In this document: positions 18,401 through 27,973 of the stretch, one piece after another | How positions within the stretch are numbered: position 1 is the first letter of the stretch | Layout of the letters: every line of letters starts with the position of its first letter | NCBI RefSeq assembly: GCF_007860095.1 | Contig: NZ_SJPT01000005.1 | Coordinates: 62,001 to 126,000, forward strand | DNA: 64,000 nucleotides | Reading direction: 5' to 3' | DNA from: Novipirellula galeiformis | GTDB lineage: Bacteria; Planctomycetota; Planctomycetia; Pirellulales; Pirellulaceae | Notes under the pieces: model-generated | Databases searched by the model: none | Told to the model about the DNA's origin: nothing | The model's input: only the letters and a program-made list of their open reading frames with translations | Translations under genes and position numbers: made by a program

Positions 18401-20835
18401 TGACGCTGTTTCCCGCGAATATCTCGCAGGTCTTGCTCCACTTTTTTCTGGACATGAATGTCAAGCGTCGAGCCCGCCATTCGATACGGCTTTCCGGTCT
18501 CGTCACGCAGCGCATCGCCCCGAGCGTTAAACCAACGATAGTGACCGGACTTGGTGCGCAAGCGGAACTCGGTGTCATACGGTTTGTTCCCGTTAAAGTG
18601 CGCTTCGATCGCGGACTTGAATTGATCCTTATCGTCGGGATGTAGGGCGCTGGCAAAGGAAGAAAAAACGTGAGGAAATTCATCGTCGGAATAACCAAGC
18701 AACTGTTTGAAGCGTGGCGAGTAATAAAGCTCGCCAGTTTGAATATCCCAATCCCAGATGCCTGCGCTGGAACCATCGACCGCCAACTTGAAACGCTCCT
18801 CGCTATTTCGCAAGGCAACGATATTCTGCTCTTGTTCGGTAATGTCTTGGATCACCCCCAGTCGGCGAATGGCGTTGCCGGTTTCGTCAAGGACCATCTC
18901 TCCACGCTCACGCACGAGGCGAATTTCGCCGTTTGGACGCTGAATTCGAAACTCATGTTCGGCGTACGGTTGGTCCGAATCGGTCCGTGATAACGATGCC
19001 AACACTCTCTCACGGTCCTGGACATGAACGCGTCCCATCAAACATTCCAGCGAACCGCTGCATTGCTCCGACGCGATGCCAAAGAGCTCGAAGGTTTGAG
19101 CAGACCCCTGGAACGTTCCTAGGCGAAGATCAATATCCCAGCAGCCCATGTTGGCGATACGTTCGGCATTGGACAACAAAACCTCGCGTTCCCGCAGCTC
19201 GTCCGTGGCGTTCATCCATTGCGTCAGGTCTCGCGAGATGCCTGACAATCCAGTGATCTTCCCTTGCGGGTCGCGCAGCGCTCGCACATTCGTGCTGAGC
19301 GTCACCACGCTGCCATCCTTGCGGAACACCCCACATTTATAATTGAGTTGCTCTGTTCCCGTTTCGACCAACGTGATGAACGTTGTCAATGTTTCATCGA
19401 AGCTTTCGGGAGTCACAAATTCCAAAAACGACTTGCCGATTAATTCATACGAATCCCAGCCGTAAATCGCCTTGGCGGCCTGATTGATAAACGTGATCCG
19501 GCTTTCCGCATCAATGGTCCAAATCAGATCGTGAGAGGATTCCACCAGATCTCGGTAACGACGTTCCCCCGACTCGACCGCCGCTTCGGATTCTTTACGT
19601 GCGGTGATATCACGCGAGATACTCAGCACCCCTACAACGTCTCCCTCCTGATCGACCAAGCGAGTCACATTGGCGTCGATCCAGACCCGCGTTCCGTCTT
19701 TGCGCCAATCGCGAAATTCACCCTTCCAATCCTGGCCGGACAATCGTTCTTGGATTTGTTGAGTGATCCAGTCGCGTTTCGGCTCCGGATACCGATGGGC
19801 TAACGGTTGCCCCAGCATTTCCTCGGCGGTCCAGCCGAACAAACGCGTCGCTCCGATGTTCCAGTACGTAACGCGCCCCGCCACGTCGGTCACAATCGCT
19901 GCGTCTTGGACCTGGGAGAGCAAGAGAGAATCACGATCGAGAACTTGCTTTGCTTCTCGCCGTTCCAGAGAGTTGCGTAGCATTCCCGAAAGCGTCTTGA
20001 GCCATTCGCGTTCTTCGGCCAAGAAAAACGTCTCAGCCGCGTCCACAACCTCTGCCGCGTCCACAACCTCTGCCGCATCCCTAGCTGTCACGACCGTGGG
20101 AGGCTCTAAATAGACGATATCGACGCAGACGTGTCGGCCACCCCCAGTATTAAAACGGGCTGTTTGGCGGTAACGCGTCAGCATAAATCCAGCGCTGACA
20201 TATTCCCGGTCATCGAGCGTTACGCGCGCTGCGGCGATTTCAGGGAATTGCCACGCTGCAGGAAGTGAATCCACCAATCGTTGCATCAACGTTGGCAGAG
20301 GCTGGTCGTCTTGTTGCAACAAGCTGGAAGCGTGATGCAGGGTGGCTAGCTCGTTGACGCGTTCCCTGAGAGCTTGCTTCTGCTTGTGTTGTTGTTGCTC
20401 CAGCGCTGGACGCTGCGCTCGCAATCGATGGCTGCTAAGCGCCTCTCGCACGGCATTGCCGAGGCGTTGAAGGTCGGCTTGGACGAGGAAGTCATCAGCG
20501 CCGCTTTTCATCGCGGCGACGGCTTTCTCCTCACCGCCGGTGGTGGAGACAAAAATAAAGGGGACCCAGTGCTCACGCGACTGCATCAAATCGAGCGTCT
20601 CGAGCTCGCGGAATTGCGACGAAGCGAAATCAGCGAGAATGAGATCGGGCGATGAACTCAACGCCGCCTGATAATCGGACTTTGTCACCACATGAGTGCA
20701 TTGCACCCTCAACTCCGTCCGCGTCAGTGCTTGAATCAGCAACTCAGCATCTTGATGCGACTCTTTGACAATGAGCACCTTCAGGCGGTGGTCGCCCTGA
20801 GATGCTGTCGGTAATTTTGCCGTTCGATCCGTCAT
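15454..20835 (-). CDS. Hybrid sensor histidine kinase, REC-(PAS)7/GAF-HisKA-HATPase-REC
   Basis: A very large kinase of 1793 residues with no obvious TM segment. Domain order: degenerate receiver (about 18-135), PAS domains at about 300-412, 420-540, 548-668, 676-795, 820-940 and 963-1087, a GAF-like region (1097-1255), a seventh PAS (1262-1388), HisKA with phospho-acceptor H1416 (MSHELRTPLNG), HATPase with N and G boxes (NLLSNALKF, DTGLGIP, GGTGLGLS), and a C-terminal receiver with D1713 (LMDCQMPKMDG). In the N-terminal receiver the first acidic pair is K24-E25 and the conserved Lys is Q119, although D69 remains, so it is probably not a normal phospho-switch. Many PAS domains end in a PAC-like motif. 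The signal is unknown. It lies upstream of the autotransporters on the same strand. Confidence 0.92.
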   Translation of the reverse strand: MTDRTAKLPTASQGDHRLKVLIVKESHQDAELLIQALTRTELRVQCTHVVTKSDYQAALSSSPDLILADFASSQFRELETLDLMQSREHWVPFIFVSTTGGEEKAVAAMKSGADDFLVQADLQRLGNAVREALSSHRLRAQRPALEQQQHKQKQALRERVNELATLHHASSLLQQDDQPLPTLMQRLVDSLPAAWQFPEIAAARVTLDDREYVSAGFMLTRYRQTARFNTGGGRHVCVDIVYLEPPTVVTARDAAEVVDAAEVVDAAETFFLAEEREWLKTLSGMLRNSLERREAKQVLDRDSLLLSQVQDAAIVTDVAGRVTYWNIGATRLFGWTAEEMLGQPLAHRYPEPKRDWITQQIQERLSGQDWKGEFRDWRKDGTRVWIDANVTRLVDQEGDVVGVLSISRDITARKESEAAVESGERRYRDLVESSHDLIWTIDAESRITFINQAAKAIYGWDSYELIGKSFLEFVTPESFDETLTTFITLVETGTEQLNYKCGVFRKDGSVVTLSTNVRALRDPQGKITGLSGISRDLTQWMNATDELREREVLLSNAERIANMGCWDIDLRLGTFQGSAQTFELFGIASEQCSGSLECLMGRVHVQDRERVLASLSRTDSDQPYAEHEFRIQRPNGEIRLVRERGEMVLDETGNAIRRLGVIQDITEQEQNIVALRNSEERFKLAVDGSSAGIWDWDIQTGELYYSPRFKQLLGYSDDEFPHVFSSFASALHPDDKDQFKSAIEAHFNGNKPYDTEFRLRTKSGHYRWFNARGDALRDETGKPYRMAGSTLDIHVQKKVEQDLRDIRGKQRQLIEQLEVKQARLSEAQAVAKIGSWETDLRTMTVFWSDETYAIFGKQPESFAPTHANFLKLVHPEDRKRVNDALVQSLDSGASCKIEHRILLENGTEKWVEEFWRASNDDQGQPVYAIGTCRDISEAKRAEEKLHRLNEELESRVEKRTAELLESSRRHQTLLANLQGMAYRCRDDADWTMEFVSEGCRDLFGISPEELTQGHFLYPSLVHPDDLAQVAAVFASKLQARQPIQHEYRIRTPDGQMKWVWEQARGIYDEQGRVEAIEGLVSDITDRKLRELRENHQSQLLRMLAADESLDACLKKIVSSVVAEDTALMCNLMLTDRSKTSLSNRAALHLSQDYLQAIDDSEVQAHGSPFCRAAFTKRQVIVHDMQSESPCHAWADQARQACIRSCWSMPILSVNDELLGTLSVYTDQPRKPSVRERECLEWATELSRLAIEHTFAKQSLIDSEAFNRVTLDALSAHIAVLDSRGEIVATNQAWKRFAKTSCTEVQGVSEGKNYFEICAAAIDQGNEDARKVLAAVREIEAGKRDSWSFQYTCHSSREQRWFQLRMRRIYVKGEVHILMAHENVTSVKQSEAALRSAVVHAEEASRAKSDFLATMSHELRTPLNGILGMNELLRTTTLTGRQQQFVEAGYKSGQRLLALIDDILDLSKIEAGKLELEPRECKLAKIVEDVVAANAPLIAGKGLGLDCLLSPELDAIVRCDDHRLCQILANLLSNALKFTTRGGITLRGEQVSRTGTTARIRVSVTDTGLGIPEDRMNRLFKAFSQVDSSTTRQFGGTGLGLSICMQLVQLMEGEMGVRSRHGQGSTFWFEIPVEILQENIHLTSPAGSPRTAQGAPLHSPAFSAHILVAEDNLTNQFYISELLKHFGCTCEVVTNGEEAIEAIGEHHYDLILMDCQMPKMDGFSATREIRKREQAVPLSRRIPIVALTANSLAGDRDRCLQAGMDDYISKPVQIAQLQAIVRELLGAPSGEVAP
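20036..20080. repeat. 18-bp in-frame tandem repeat in the kinase gene
   Basis: The unit GCCGCGTCCACAACCTCT occurs twice plus half a copy. On the coding strand it gives repeated DAAEVV at about residues 253-268, in the linker before the first PAS. The exact identity of the units indicates a recent slippage event. Confidence 0.85.
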
Positions 20836-21140
20836 TGCATTCTTAAAGCGTCACCAGCCCCGGAGGCCCTTTCGACTCTTGCAGAGGAAAGGACTCTAAA
20901 GACGACAAACGTCATGTCGCCGCTAAGCAATCTCGACACGTTAGGAATATCGACCCCGTGGTCTTGAAAAGCCAGCAAGCGGCAAATCGGACTGGGATCA
21001 TCAACGATGGCTGATGCAAATGGGATCGAAGCCTAAGCGGCTCAGTCTAGTTGGGAAAGGGACTCCGCTGCAGAGCCCACCGGGGAGGGGTGCAAGGCAT
21101 TTGCCAAGCGAAGGACCTTCAGCTTGATAGGCCCCATCCA

Positions 21141-21200
21141 CTCGAGGGTGCCTGCCACTCGAGGGTGCCTGCTACTCGAGGGTGCCTGCTACTCGAGGGT
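21141..21200. repeat. 17-bp tandem repeat
   Basis: Three units of CTCGAGGGTGCCTGCTA (first with one change) plus nine bases of a fourth. Each contains the palindrome CTCGAG. It is intergenic and the period is not a multiple of three. Confidence 0.85.
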
Positions 21201-21225
21201 AACTGGAAAGCCATCGGCAATCCGA

Positions 21226-21270
21226 GGCGGGTACGATGAACGCGGGTACGACGAACGCGGGTACGACGAA
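21226..21270. repeat. 15-bp tandem repeat
   Basis: Three units of CGCGGGTACGACGAA; the first differs at two positions. It lies 26 bp after the 17-bp repeat. Confidence 0.85.
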
Positions 21271-21362
21271 CCGCCAGTGCGTGCTCCATCGTCTGGCGAC
21301 GGTGGAGCGACATCCATGATAAAAATGCGTTAACCGGGATGACTCGCACGAGAGCGAGGCGC

Positions 21363-21522
21363 CCGGTAACGCACCGTGGTGAAGCATTTTCGGGTAGCGA
21401 GCTTCGCCAGCAGGGGGTGCATCGCATTGGACGCCAACCCTCCACGCTCTGGTGAGCGTAGCTACGAAACGCAAATACCGTAATTTGCTGCCTCTAAATG
21501 CTTCACCGCGTTGCCGGTAACG
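21363..21522. repeat. MITE-like element, copy A
   Basis: About 160 bp with terminal inverted repeats around CACCGTGGTGAAGCATTT (left) and its near-complement AAATGCTTCACCGCGTTG (right). The inside shares CCACGCTCTGG, GAGCGTAGCTAC and AAACGCAA with copy B at 27974. Its right end touches the stop codon of the aminotransferase. It has no open frame for a transposase, so if mobile it would need enzymes from elsewhere. Confidence 0.75.
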
Positions 21523-21523
21523 G

Positions 21524-22741
21524 CTACAGCACCGACGCAACCGATTGGCATAGCGAGTCCATTTTGGCTTCACTCATGCCCGCGACATTGATGCGGCCGC
21601 TGCCGACGATGTAGATGCCGTGCTTGTTCTTCAGCTCGTCGACTTGCATGGGGGTTAAACCGCTAAAGGAGAACATCCCCTTTTGCTTGAGCAAGAACGA
21701 GAAATCGTGACCTGCACCGGTCGTCTTCATCGTCTCGACGAATTGCTGGCGCAGAGCATCGATCCGCTGGCGCATCTCGTCGACTTCCTGCTTCCAAAGC
21801 GTCGTCAGCTCAGCGTCTTGCAAGACCGTGGCGACGATCGCCCCGCCGTGACGCGGTGGGTTGCTGTAGTTGGTACGCACAATCGTCTTCAACTGACTTT
21901 GTGCCGCTTTCATCGTTTCCGAGTCCGCAGCGACCAAGCAAACCGAGCCGACGCGTTCGCTGTACAGTCCAAAGTTCTTGCTGAACGAATTGCACACAAT
22001 GGCTTCGTCGACCGCTTCCAAAATGGTTTGCAGTCCCGCTTTGTCTTGCTCGATGCCATCACCAAAGCCTTGGTAGGCAAAATCGATCAGAGGAATCAGT
22101 TGACGCTCGGCAACCGTCTTCGCGATCGCTTTCCAGTCTTCGGGGGTGGGGTCGACGCCCGTCGGGTTGTGGCAGCACGCATGCAGCAACACCGCGTCAC
22201 CCGGCTTTGTTTTCTGATTCAAGTCTTCGAGCATCCCAGCAAGGTCGAATGAGGTGCGATCGCTTCCCAGGTAGCGATAGGTTTCGCTTGCCAGTCCCGC
22301 AGCGGCAAAGATAGCCGGGTGGTTTGCCCACGTCGGTGATGGCATCCAGATTCGCGCTGGCGAAAGTTGAGCGACGATGAAATCGGCTGCGACACGCAGC
22401 GCACCGGTGCCGCCGGGGGTCTGCAGAATGGCAATGCGGCCCGCGTCAATCGAGTCGCCAAACACCAACGAGCGGACTTGTTCGCGATAGTCCGGCAAGC
22501 CATCGATCGACAGGTAACCCTTGGTCGCCTCGGTCTCGATCAAACGTCGTTCAGCTTCCTTGACGCACTTCAAAATCGGCGTCTGGCCCGATGCGTCCTT
22601 GTAAACCCCGACGCTGAGGTTCATCTTGCTAGGATTCTTGTCCGCCAAAAAAGCTTCGGTCAGCCCCAGAATGGAGTCTGGCGGAGCGGTCGGAATTCCA
22701 ATGAATCGGTGCACGGCGTTAGATTTTGCGGACGCATTCAT
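21524..22741 (-). CDS. Aromatic/aspartate aminotransferase (class I, PLP)
   Basis: A cytoplasmic PLP enzyme of 405 residues that moves amino groups between aspartate or aromatic amino acids and 2-oxo acids. Family marks: N-terminal SILGLTEAFLADKNPSKMNLSVGVYKD, PSPTWANH, HACCHNPTGVDPT, the PLP-lysine motif SFSKNFGLYSERVG, and a C-terminal GRINVAGMS. These match the AspC/TyrB subgroup (Iaa). The ATG at 22741 begins MNASAKSN; a frame extension to 22834 would run into the divergent gene and is unlikely. AspC and TyrB cannot be told apart by eye. Confidence 0.88.
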   Translation of the reverse strand: MNASAKSNAVHRFIGIPTAPPDSILGLTEAFLADKNPSKMNLSVGVYKDASGQTPILKCVKEAERRLIETEATKGYLSIDGLPDYREQVRSLVFGDSIDAGRIAILQTPGGTGALRVAADFIVAQLSPARIWMPSPTWANHPAIFAAAGLASETYRYLGSDRTSFDLAGMLEDLNQKTKPGDAVLLHACCHNPTGVDPTPEDWKAIAKTVAERQLIPLIDFAYQGFGDGIEQDKAGLQTILEAVDEAIVCNSFSKNFGLYSERVGSVCLVAADSETMKAAQSQLKTIVRTNYSNPPRHGGAIVATVLQDAELTTLWKQEVDEMRQRIDALRQQFVETMKTTGAGHDFSFLLKQKGMFSFSGLTPMQVDELKNKHGIYIVGSGRINVAGMSEAKMDSLCQSVASVL

Positions 22742-22854
22742 AGCAGCATTGGGATTGAATAGGGGCGGTATAAGGAATCGATCTCGCAAATCGTAATCAA
22801 CAAACGAATCATCGCCTATTGCCAACTGGCTCAAATTTGGATGCTCCTGTTTCT

Positions 22855-24318
22855 ATGCTTCCCAGTGACATCATTATTATCGGTGCCGGATCGGCGGGCT
22901 GTACTCTCGCCCACCTGTTGAGCGATCAGCACGGATTTTCGGTCACGCTGATTGAGCCGGCGACGATTGAGACGCCCCAAACCTTCCTAGCGCCCGAAAT
23001 CGATCGGACTCGGCCCGCTCGCTGGTTGAAATTGCTGGCCGGCCCCAATGATTGGGACTACGCCACGGTGGCATCCAAGTCGCTCGCCGGCCGAGCGCTG
23101 AATTGCCCCCGGGGCCGAGGCATGGGCGGCAGCAGCCGGATCAATGCGATGATCTGGTTTCCGCCGACGCACGACGATTTCAAGCGATTTTCGGCGGCCG
23201 CCGCCGACGCTCGCTGGTCGACCGAATCGCTGCGTTCCGCTTACCAATCCGCCGAGCGTTTGGTGCAACCTGAACCCGCACGCTGGATTAGCGAACCGGC
23301 ACAGCGGTTTCTACGGGCGGCCAGCCCGTTGGGCCATGCGATGGCCTACCCCAGGATGAATCGCGATGGACGCCGCTGGACCCCCGCCGCACTGCTACTG
23401 AATTCACCCGGCGTGCAAACGATCCGAGCCACCGTCGATCGGATTCGGTTTCGCGATAACCGAGCGATCGGGGTCGAGCTCGCCGATGGAACGCAAATTT
23501 CCGCAAGCAAACAAGTCATCTTGTCGGCTGGCAGTATCGCGAGTCCCACGATTTTGATGCGAAGCGGAATTGGGCCTCGCGATGGCTTGCGAGATGCCGG
23601 AGTCAAAGCGTGGCTGGACGCCCCCGACGTCGGCCAGCATCTGCAAGATCATCTCGTGATGCCCGTCATCTTTTCGATCGATGCCGGGACTCGCTTTGAT
23701 TTGAATGTTTCGCCCCGAGACCTCGCGCGATTTGAAGTTCTCGGCCAAGGTCCGCTGACGTCCAATATCGCCGAAGCGGGTGGCTTGTTTGCCAACGATG
23801 CCATTCAAATTCATGTCACTCCGACGCACTACCTCCGCTTTCCGCAGCCCAATGCCGCATCGGCCATGACGATCGCGGTCAATGCAACCCAACCAACATC
23901 CCGTGGTCACGTCGCGATCCGATCGCGGAATGCGAGCGACCCGCCGCAAATCGATCCCAATTACCTGGCCGATCGTGAAGACGTCGAAACGACCATCGCC
24001 GGGGTGAAATTGGCGCGAGCGATTGCCATGCAGCTCCCCCTACAAAACTGGATCGGGCCAGAACTGCTTCCTGGATCCAAACGGACGAGCGACGAGGGAA
24101 TCGTCAAATCGATCTCGCGATACGCTCAAACGCTTTATCACCCCGTCGGGACTTGTGGACTCGGACGCGTCGTCGACGCGAACCTGTCGGTGATCGGTAC
24201 CGAGCGGCTCTCGGTGGTCGATGCTTCGGTGTTCCCCGAGGTGACGGTGGGCAACCCCAATGCGATGGTAATGACGCTTGCGACGTTGTTCGCAAACCAA
24301 ATTGCGACATCACCGTAG
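22855..24318 (+). CDS. GMC family FAD-dependent oxidoreductase (choline dehydrogenase-like)
   Basis: A flavoenzyme of about 487 residues that oxidises an alcohol; the substrate is unknown. The Rossmann dinucleotide motif is at the very N-terminus (IIIGAGSAGCTLAHLL). GMC signature 1 is RGRGMGGSSRINAMIW, signature 2 lies in LSAGSIASPTILMRSGIG, and the C-terminal active-site region contains YHPVGTCGLG and VGNPNAMVMT, supplying the His and Asn pair. The ATG at 22855 is preferred; an in-frame TTG at 22819 is possible. It is divergent from the aminotransferase gene, with 113 bp between starts. No signal peptide is visible. Confidence 0.88.
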   Translation: MLPSDIIIIGAGSAGCTLAHLLSDQHGFSVTLIEPATIETPQTFLAPEIDRTRPARWLKLLAGPNDWDYATVASKSLAGRALNCPRGRGMGGSSRINAMIWFPPTHDDFKRFSAAAADARWSTESLRSAYQSAERLVQPEPARWISEPAQRFLRAASPLGHAMAYPRMNRDGRRWTPAALLLNSPGVQTIRATVDRIRFRDNRAIGVELADGTQISASKQVILSAGSIASPTILMRSGIGPRDGLRDAGVKAWLDAPDVGQHLQDHLVMPVIFSIDAGTRFDLNVSPRDLARFEVLGQGPLTSNIAEAGGLFANDAIQIHVTPTHYLRFPQPNAASAMTIAVNATQPTSRGHVAIRSRNASDPPQIDPNYLADREDVETTIAGVKLARAIAMQLPLQNWIGPELLPGSKRTSDEGIVKSISRYAQTLYHPVGTCGLGRVVDANLSVIGTERLSVVDASVFPEVTVGNPNAMVMTLATLFANQIATSP

Positions 24319-24512
24319 CCGTCGAGGCGGATCGGCAGCGGAAAACAGCGGACTTTGGCTGGTGAATCGCAACCATTGCGCAGCGGTTCGGGAGGTTTCA
24401 GACACCCTATCTAGCAGGCCCTACACCAAATCCGCTTGGTGCGGCATAATCAGGGGTTTTCCCCAACAGGTCGCATGCCCTGCCTGAACGCTCTAGGTAA
24501 TCGGTAAAACAG

Positions 24513-25997
24513 ATGACGGAAGACAAAATTGGCAAACTCGGCGTCACCTTCGACGACGTCCTCTTGCTGCCACGCTACAGCGAGGTTGTCCCCAGCGAAG
24601 TGGATGTGACAAGTCGGCTGACCAACCGAATCTCGCTTCAGATCCCTCTCCTTTCCTCGCCCATGGATACGGTCACCGAAGCCGAAATGGCGATCGCGCT
24701 CGCAAAAGAAGGCGGGATGGGGATCATCCACAAGAATCTGTCTCCGCGTGCCCAAACCCAGCAAGTGCTGAAAGTAAAGCGTTCGGCCAATGGTATCATT
24801 GTTGACCCCGTGACCCTCCCCCCCGAAGAGAAGGTCAGTCGGGCGGCGGAATTGATGGACCAGGCCAATGTCTCGGGAATCCCCATCGTTTACGCCGATC
24901 GCAAGCTTGCGGGCATCTTGACGCGACGCGACCTCCGTTTCCTAGAGAACCCAAACCTCCCCGTTTCGGAAGTTATGACGCATGAGAACTTAGTGACGGC
25001 TGTAGGGAATGTAACGCTTGAGGAAGCTGAGCGAATTTTAACGGCAAAAAGAGTCGAGAAACTTCTCCTGGTTGACGAAGATAGAAGACTGACGGGGTTA
25101 ATAACGATTCGTGACATCGACATGATGAAGCGATATCCGCGTGCTTGCAAAGATCCGCTCGGCAGATTGCGGGTCGGAGCGGCGATCGGAGTCGGTGATT
25201 TTGATCGAGCCGAGAGTTTGATTCGACAAGGCGTTGATTTGCTAGTAGTCGATTCGGCTCACGGGCACAGTCAGAACGTGATGGAAACCGTCCGAGAAAT
25301 TAAGAACCAACGTGATTGGGACATCGAGATCGTGGCCGGGAATGTGGCCACCCCCGAAGCGACTCGCGATTTGATCGAAGCGGGTGCCGATGCGGTGAAA
25401 GTCGGCATCGGCCCAGGTTCGATCTGCACAACGCGGGTCATCAGCGGAGTCGGAGTCCCTCAGATCACAGCGATTTTGGACGCAGTCAAGATCGCCGAAG
25501 AGAGAAACATACCTGTCATCGCGGACGGCGGCATTCGCTTCAGCGGTGACATTACGAAGGCCATCGCGGCTGGTGCGAGCACGGTAATGATCGGAAGTCT
25601 GTTCGCAGGCCTGACCGAGAGTCCGGGCAAGATGATCCTGTACCAAGGACGGACGTTTAAGTCCTACCGAGGGATGGGATCGATGGGTGCGATGGTCAAA
25701 GGAAGCAGTGATCGGTATCGGCAAAAAGGCGCCGAGGCGGGCAAACTTGTCCCCGAAGGCGTCGAAGGCCGCGTGCCGTTCAAGGGTCCTCTTAGCGATT
25801 ACGTCTACCAATTGGTCGGCGGATTGCGAGCGGGGATGGGATACGTCGGAACACGGACGATTGATGAGTTGCGGCACGATGCGAGATTCATTCGCGTCTC
25901 CGCAGCAACGGTTAGGGAGAACCACCCGCATGACATTGCGATCACCCAGGAAGCGCCAAATTACAGCCCTGATGTTTCATCAGGCGAAACGAACTAG
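24513..25997 (+). CDS. guaB: Inosine-5'-monophosphate dehydrogenase
   Basis: Converts IMP to XMP with NAD, the committed step to GTP. 494 residues, full length. The catalytic barrel is interrupted by two CBS domains (about 95-210). The active-site loop is GPGSICTTR with catalytic C305, and the phosphate and flap region is [13 protein letters not shown] followed by [13 protein letters not shown]. The ATG at 24513 fits the family N-terminus ([16 protein letters not shown]). A secreted-protein gene begins within its last 68 bp in another frame. Confidence 0.97.
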   Translation: MTEDKIGKLGVTFDDVLLLPRYSEVVPSEVDVTSRLTNRISLQIPLLSSPMDTVTEAEMAIALAKEGGMGIIHKNLSPRAQTQQVLKVKRSANGIIVDPVTLPPEEKVSRAAELMDQANVSGIPIVYADRKLAGILTRRDLRFLENPNLPVSEVMTHENLVTAVGNVTLEEAERILTAKRVEKLLLVDEDRRLTGLITIRDIDMMKRYPRACKDPLGRLRVGAAIGVGDFDRAESLIRQGVDLLVVDSAHGHSQNVMETVREIKNQRDWDIEIVAGNVATPEATRDLIEAGADAVKVGIGPGSICTTRVISGVGVPQITAILDAVKIAEERNIPVIADGGIRFSGDITKAIAAGASTVMIGSLFAGLTESPGKMILYQGRTFKSYRGMGSMGAMVKGSSDRYRQKGAEAGKLVPEGVEGRVPFKGPLSDYVYQLVGGLRAGMGYVGTRTIDELRHDARFIRVSAATVRENHPHDIAITQEAPNYSPDVSSGETN

Positions 25998-27873
25998 CCT
26001 GGCAATCTTAATTGCCAGTGCCGGGACGCTCGCCGCTTGGAACGCTCCAGCGGCACACAGCCAGTCGCCCGCAGGCTACGGCAACCTTCGTCCGGTTCCC
26101 AAAATGGGAACCGTCCCGCCGGCCACTCCGGCGCCCGCCCACAACCCAACTCACGATGGTTGGAATCTGAAGTGGGGCCGCAATCCCAAGTCGGCGCCAC
26201 AACCGCGAAATGCAGCGGCCCGCGACGCAGTGGATCGCCATTTCGCAGGCCAAGATCCGTTCGCGGACGATGTGCCGGTGGTCAAACAAGCACCTCAAGT
26301 GACTCCGATGCCACCAGCGCCCCAAGCAACGGTGGTCGCCCGCGGCAGCGTCACAGCCCAACGCACCCACGGGGTCGCGGAGCAGCGCGGGGTGGATCGC
26401 AGCATGACCACGCACCGTGCCGCCGCGATGACGCCCCCCACGACTCAAGGGCGACTCGAAAACGAGCCATTACAGGTCGCCACCGCCGTAGAGCTTCGTC
26501 CAATTCGCAGCGTCAATCCTGTGGCTGCGGGAGCTCCTGCGGCTGCGAATGCGTCGATCGCACAAACGACGATGCTTGTCCATCCGCAGCAAAACGGCGG
26601 TTTTGCATTGCCACCGTCCCAGGACAGCGCGTCCCCTACGCCGGCACCCAAAACCGACTTCTTTGAAGACCCCTTCGGTGCTGGGAAACCTCAGCAAGGT
26701 CAGACGAAACCGCGTCATCCGAGCTTGGCGCCTCCCTCGGCGGCAACCCCAGAACGTTCGAGCGAACCGCGAATGAATCAATTGCGTGGCGATGCCGGCG
26801 ATGCGTCGCCCTCGCTGCCGAACGCTCCGTCGAATCCTCCCTCGGTGCTGGAGCCGTTGCCCGATCCCAATGCGATGACGCCCAAACCGCGTCAAGCCAA
26901 TCCCCGAACCGCCCCTGCGGACGATGGACGATCTCTGCGAGAGTTCTTGAAGGACAAACCGTCGACGCAGCCCGAAGGCAACGTTCAACCGCTACCCACC
27001 CCACAACGCGATACCCCCGATTCTCCCTCGGATCGAAAGGGGAAATTTGAAAATCCGTTCGGTGAACGAGCGGCCGATGATCGCTCGAAGCAAGGCGAAC
27101 TCGAACGCGAAACGAAATCTCGCCTCGGCGGACGCGAGGAAGATGGAGTAGGGAAATTCGACGACGCGGATGACACTTTGAAGCAAACGTCTGCTTTATC
27201 GTGCGAAGATTTCCGCGAGCGTATCGCATCGCAAACGATCGACAAATTGTCGTTAGACATCAGCCCCCCGTTCCGGCCTGATGTGATTAGCGAATCCGAA
27301 TACGAAAAACTGAAAACCAAGTTCGACGAGAACCAAAGCGAACGACAATGGCGTTCGATCGAGGGACGGCCACTCGCCTCGGGTCGCTTGGTTGACTTGG
27401 CCTACGAGAAGGTTGTGGTGCAGACCGGTTACGGCACCACCGAAGAGATTTCGATCAACAAACTCAGCGAAGCCGACTTGGCGTACATCTCTGACAACTG
27501 GGGACTTCCCAAGGAATGTCTGATCGAACAAGTCGCTTACACTGAACGATCGTGGCAGAACACCACGATGACCTGGAAAGCATCTAACTTGTGTCACAAG
27601 CCGTTGTACTTCGAGGACGTCAACCTTGAGCGTTACGGGCACACTCGTGGACCGCTGTGGGAACCCGTGGTTTCGTCTGCCCACTTCTTTGTCAACATCG
27701 CGGTGTTGCCTTACAAGATGGGGGTTCACGCTCCGAACGAATGCCAATACGCACTCGGCTACTATCGCCCCGGCAACTGTGCTCCGTGGATCAAGCCACC
27801 GGTACCGATCAGTTTGCGAGGCGGTTTGAATCAAGCCGCCGTGATGACCGGAGCATTCTGGTTGATCCCGTAA
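25930..27873 (+). CDS. Secreted proline-rich protein with SHD1-like domain, unknown function
   Basis: 647 residues from the ATG at 25930, or 633 from the ATG at 25972. Both starts lie inside the end of guaB and both leave a signal peptide ([23 protein letters not shown]). Residues about 45-430 are Pro/Ala/Gln-rich and low in structure. A region near 470-525 ([19 protein letters not shown]...) fits the SLA1-homology SHD1-type domain common in secreted planctomycete proteins. The conserved C-terminal part (about 530-647) has many aromatic residues and a Cys pair ([29 protein letters not shown]). The function is unknown. Confidence 0.8.
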   Translation: MTLRSPRKRQITALMFHQAKRTSLAILIASAGTLAAWNAPAAHSQSPAGYGNLRPVPKMGTVPPATPAPAHNPTHDGWNLKWGRNPKSAPQPRNAAARDAVDRHFAGQDPFADDVPVVKQAPQVTPMPPAPQATVVARGSVTAQRTHGVAEQRGVDRSMTTHRAAAMTPPTTQGRLENEPLQVATAVELRPIRSVNPVAAGAPAAANASIAQTTMLVHPQQNGGFALPPSQDSASPTPAPKTDFFEDPFGAGKPQQGQTKPRHPSLAPPSAATPERSSEPRMNQLRGDAGDASPSLPNAPSNPPSVLEPLPDPNAMTPKPRQANPRTAPADDGRSLREFLKDKPSTQPEGNVQPLPTPQRDTPDSPSDRKGKFENPFGERAADDRSKQGELERETKSRLGGREEDGVGKFDDADDTLKQTSALSCEDFRERIASQTIDKLSLDISPPFRPDVISESEYEKLKTKFDENQSERQWRSIEGRPLASGRLVDLAYEKVVVQTGYGTTEEISINKLSEADLAYISDNWGLPKECLIEQVAYTERSWQNTTMTWKASNLCHKPLYFEDVNLERYGHTRGPLWEPVVSSAHFFVNIAVLPYKMGVHAPNECQYALGYYRPGNCAPWIKPPVPISLRGGLNQAAVMTGAFWLIP

Positions 27874-27973
27874 GGGACTCCATCGTCCCGAAGAATTTCC
27901 GATCCTTTGTCCTGGCGGTCAAGGATCGTTCAGGACGGCAAGGGTCGTTCGCCAGTCCGCCCCTTCCCTTACG

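Larger units (their letters stand above)
20836..21523. other. Gene-free region with two tandem repeats and a MITE-like element
   Basis: Between the kinase start and the aminotransferase stop. It holds a 17-bp tandem repeat (21141-21200), a 15-bp tandem repeat (21226-21270) and a MITE-like element (21363-21522). The kinase promoter should lie in the part near 20836-21000 but no clear boxes were identified. Small frames across the repeats look non-coding. Confidence 0.6.

Noticed and set aside
21124-21333. Small open frame across the 17-bp and 15-bp tandem repeats as a gene
   Set aside because: The first repeat has a 17-bp period that shifts frame each unit, and there is no start signal or family match; better seen as intergenic repeat DNA.
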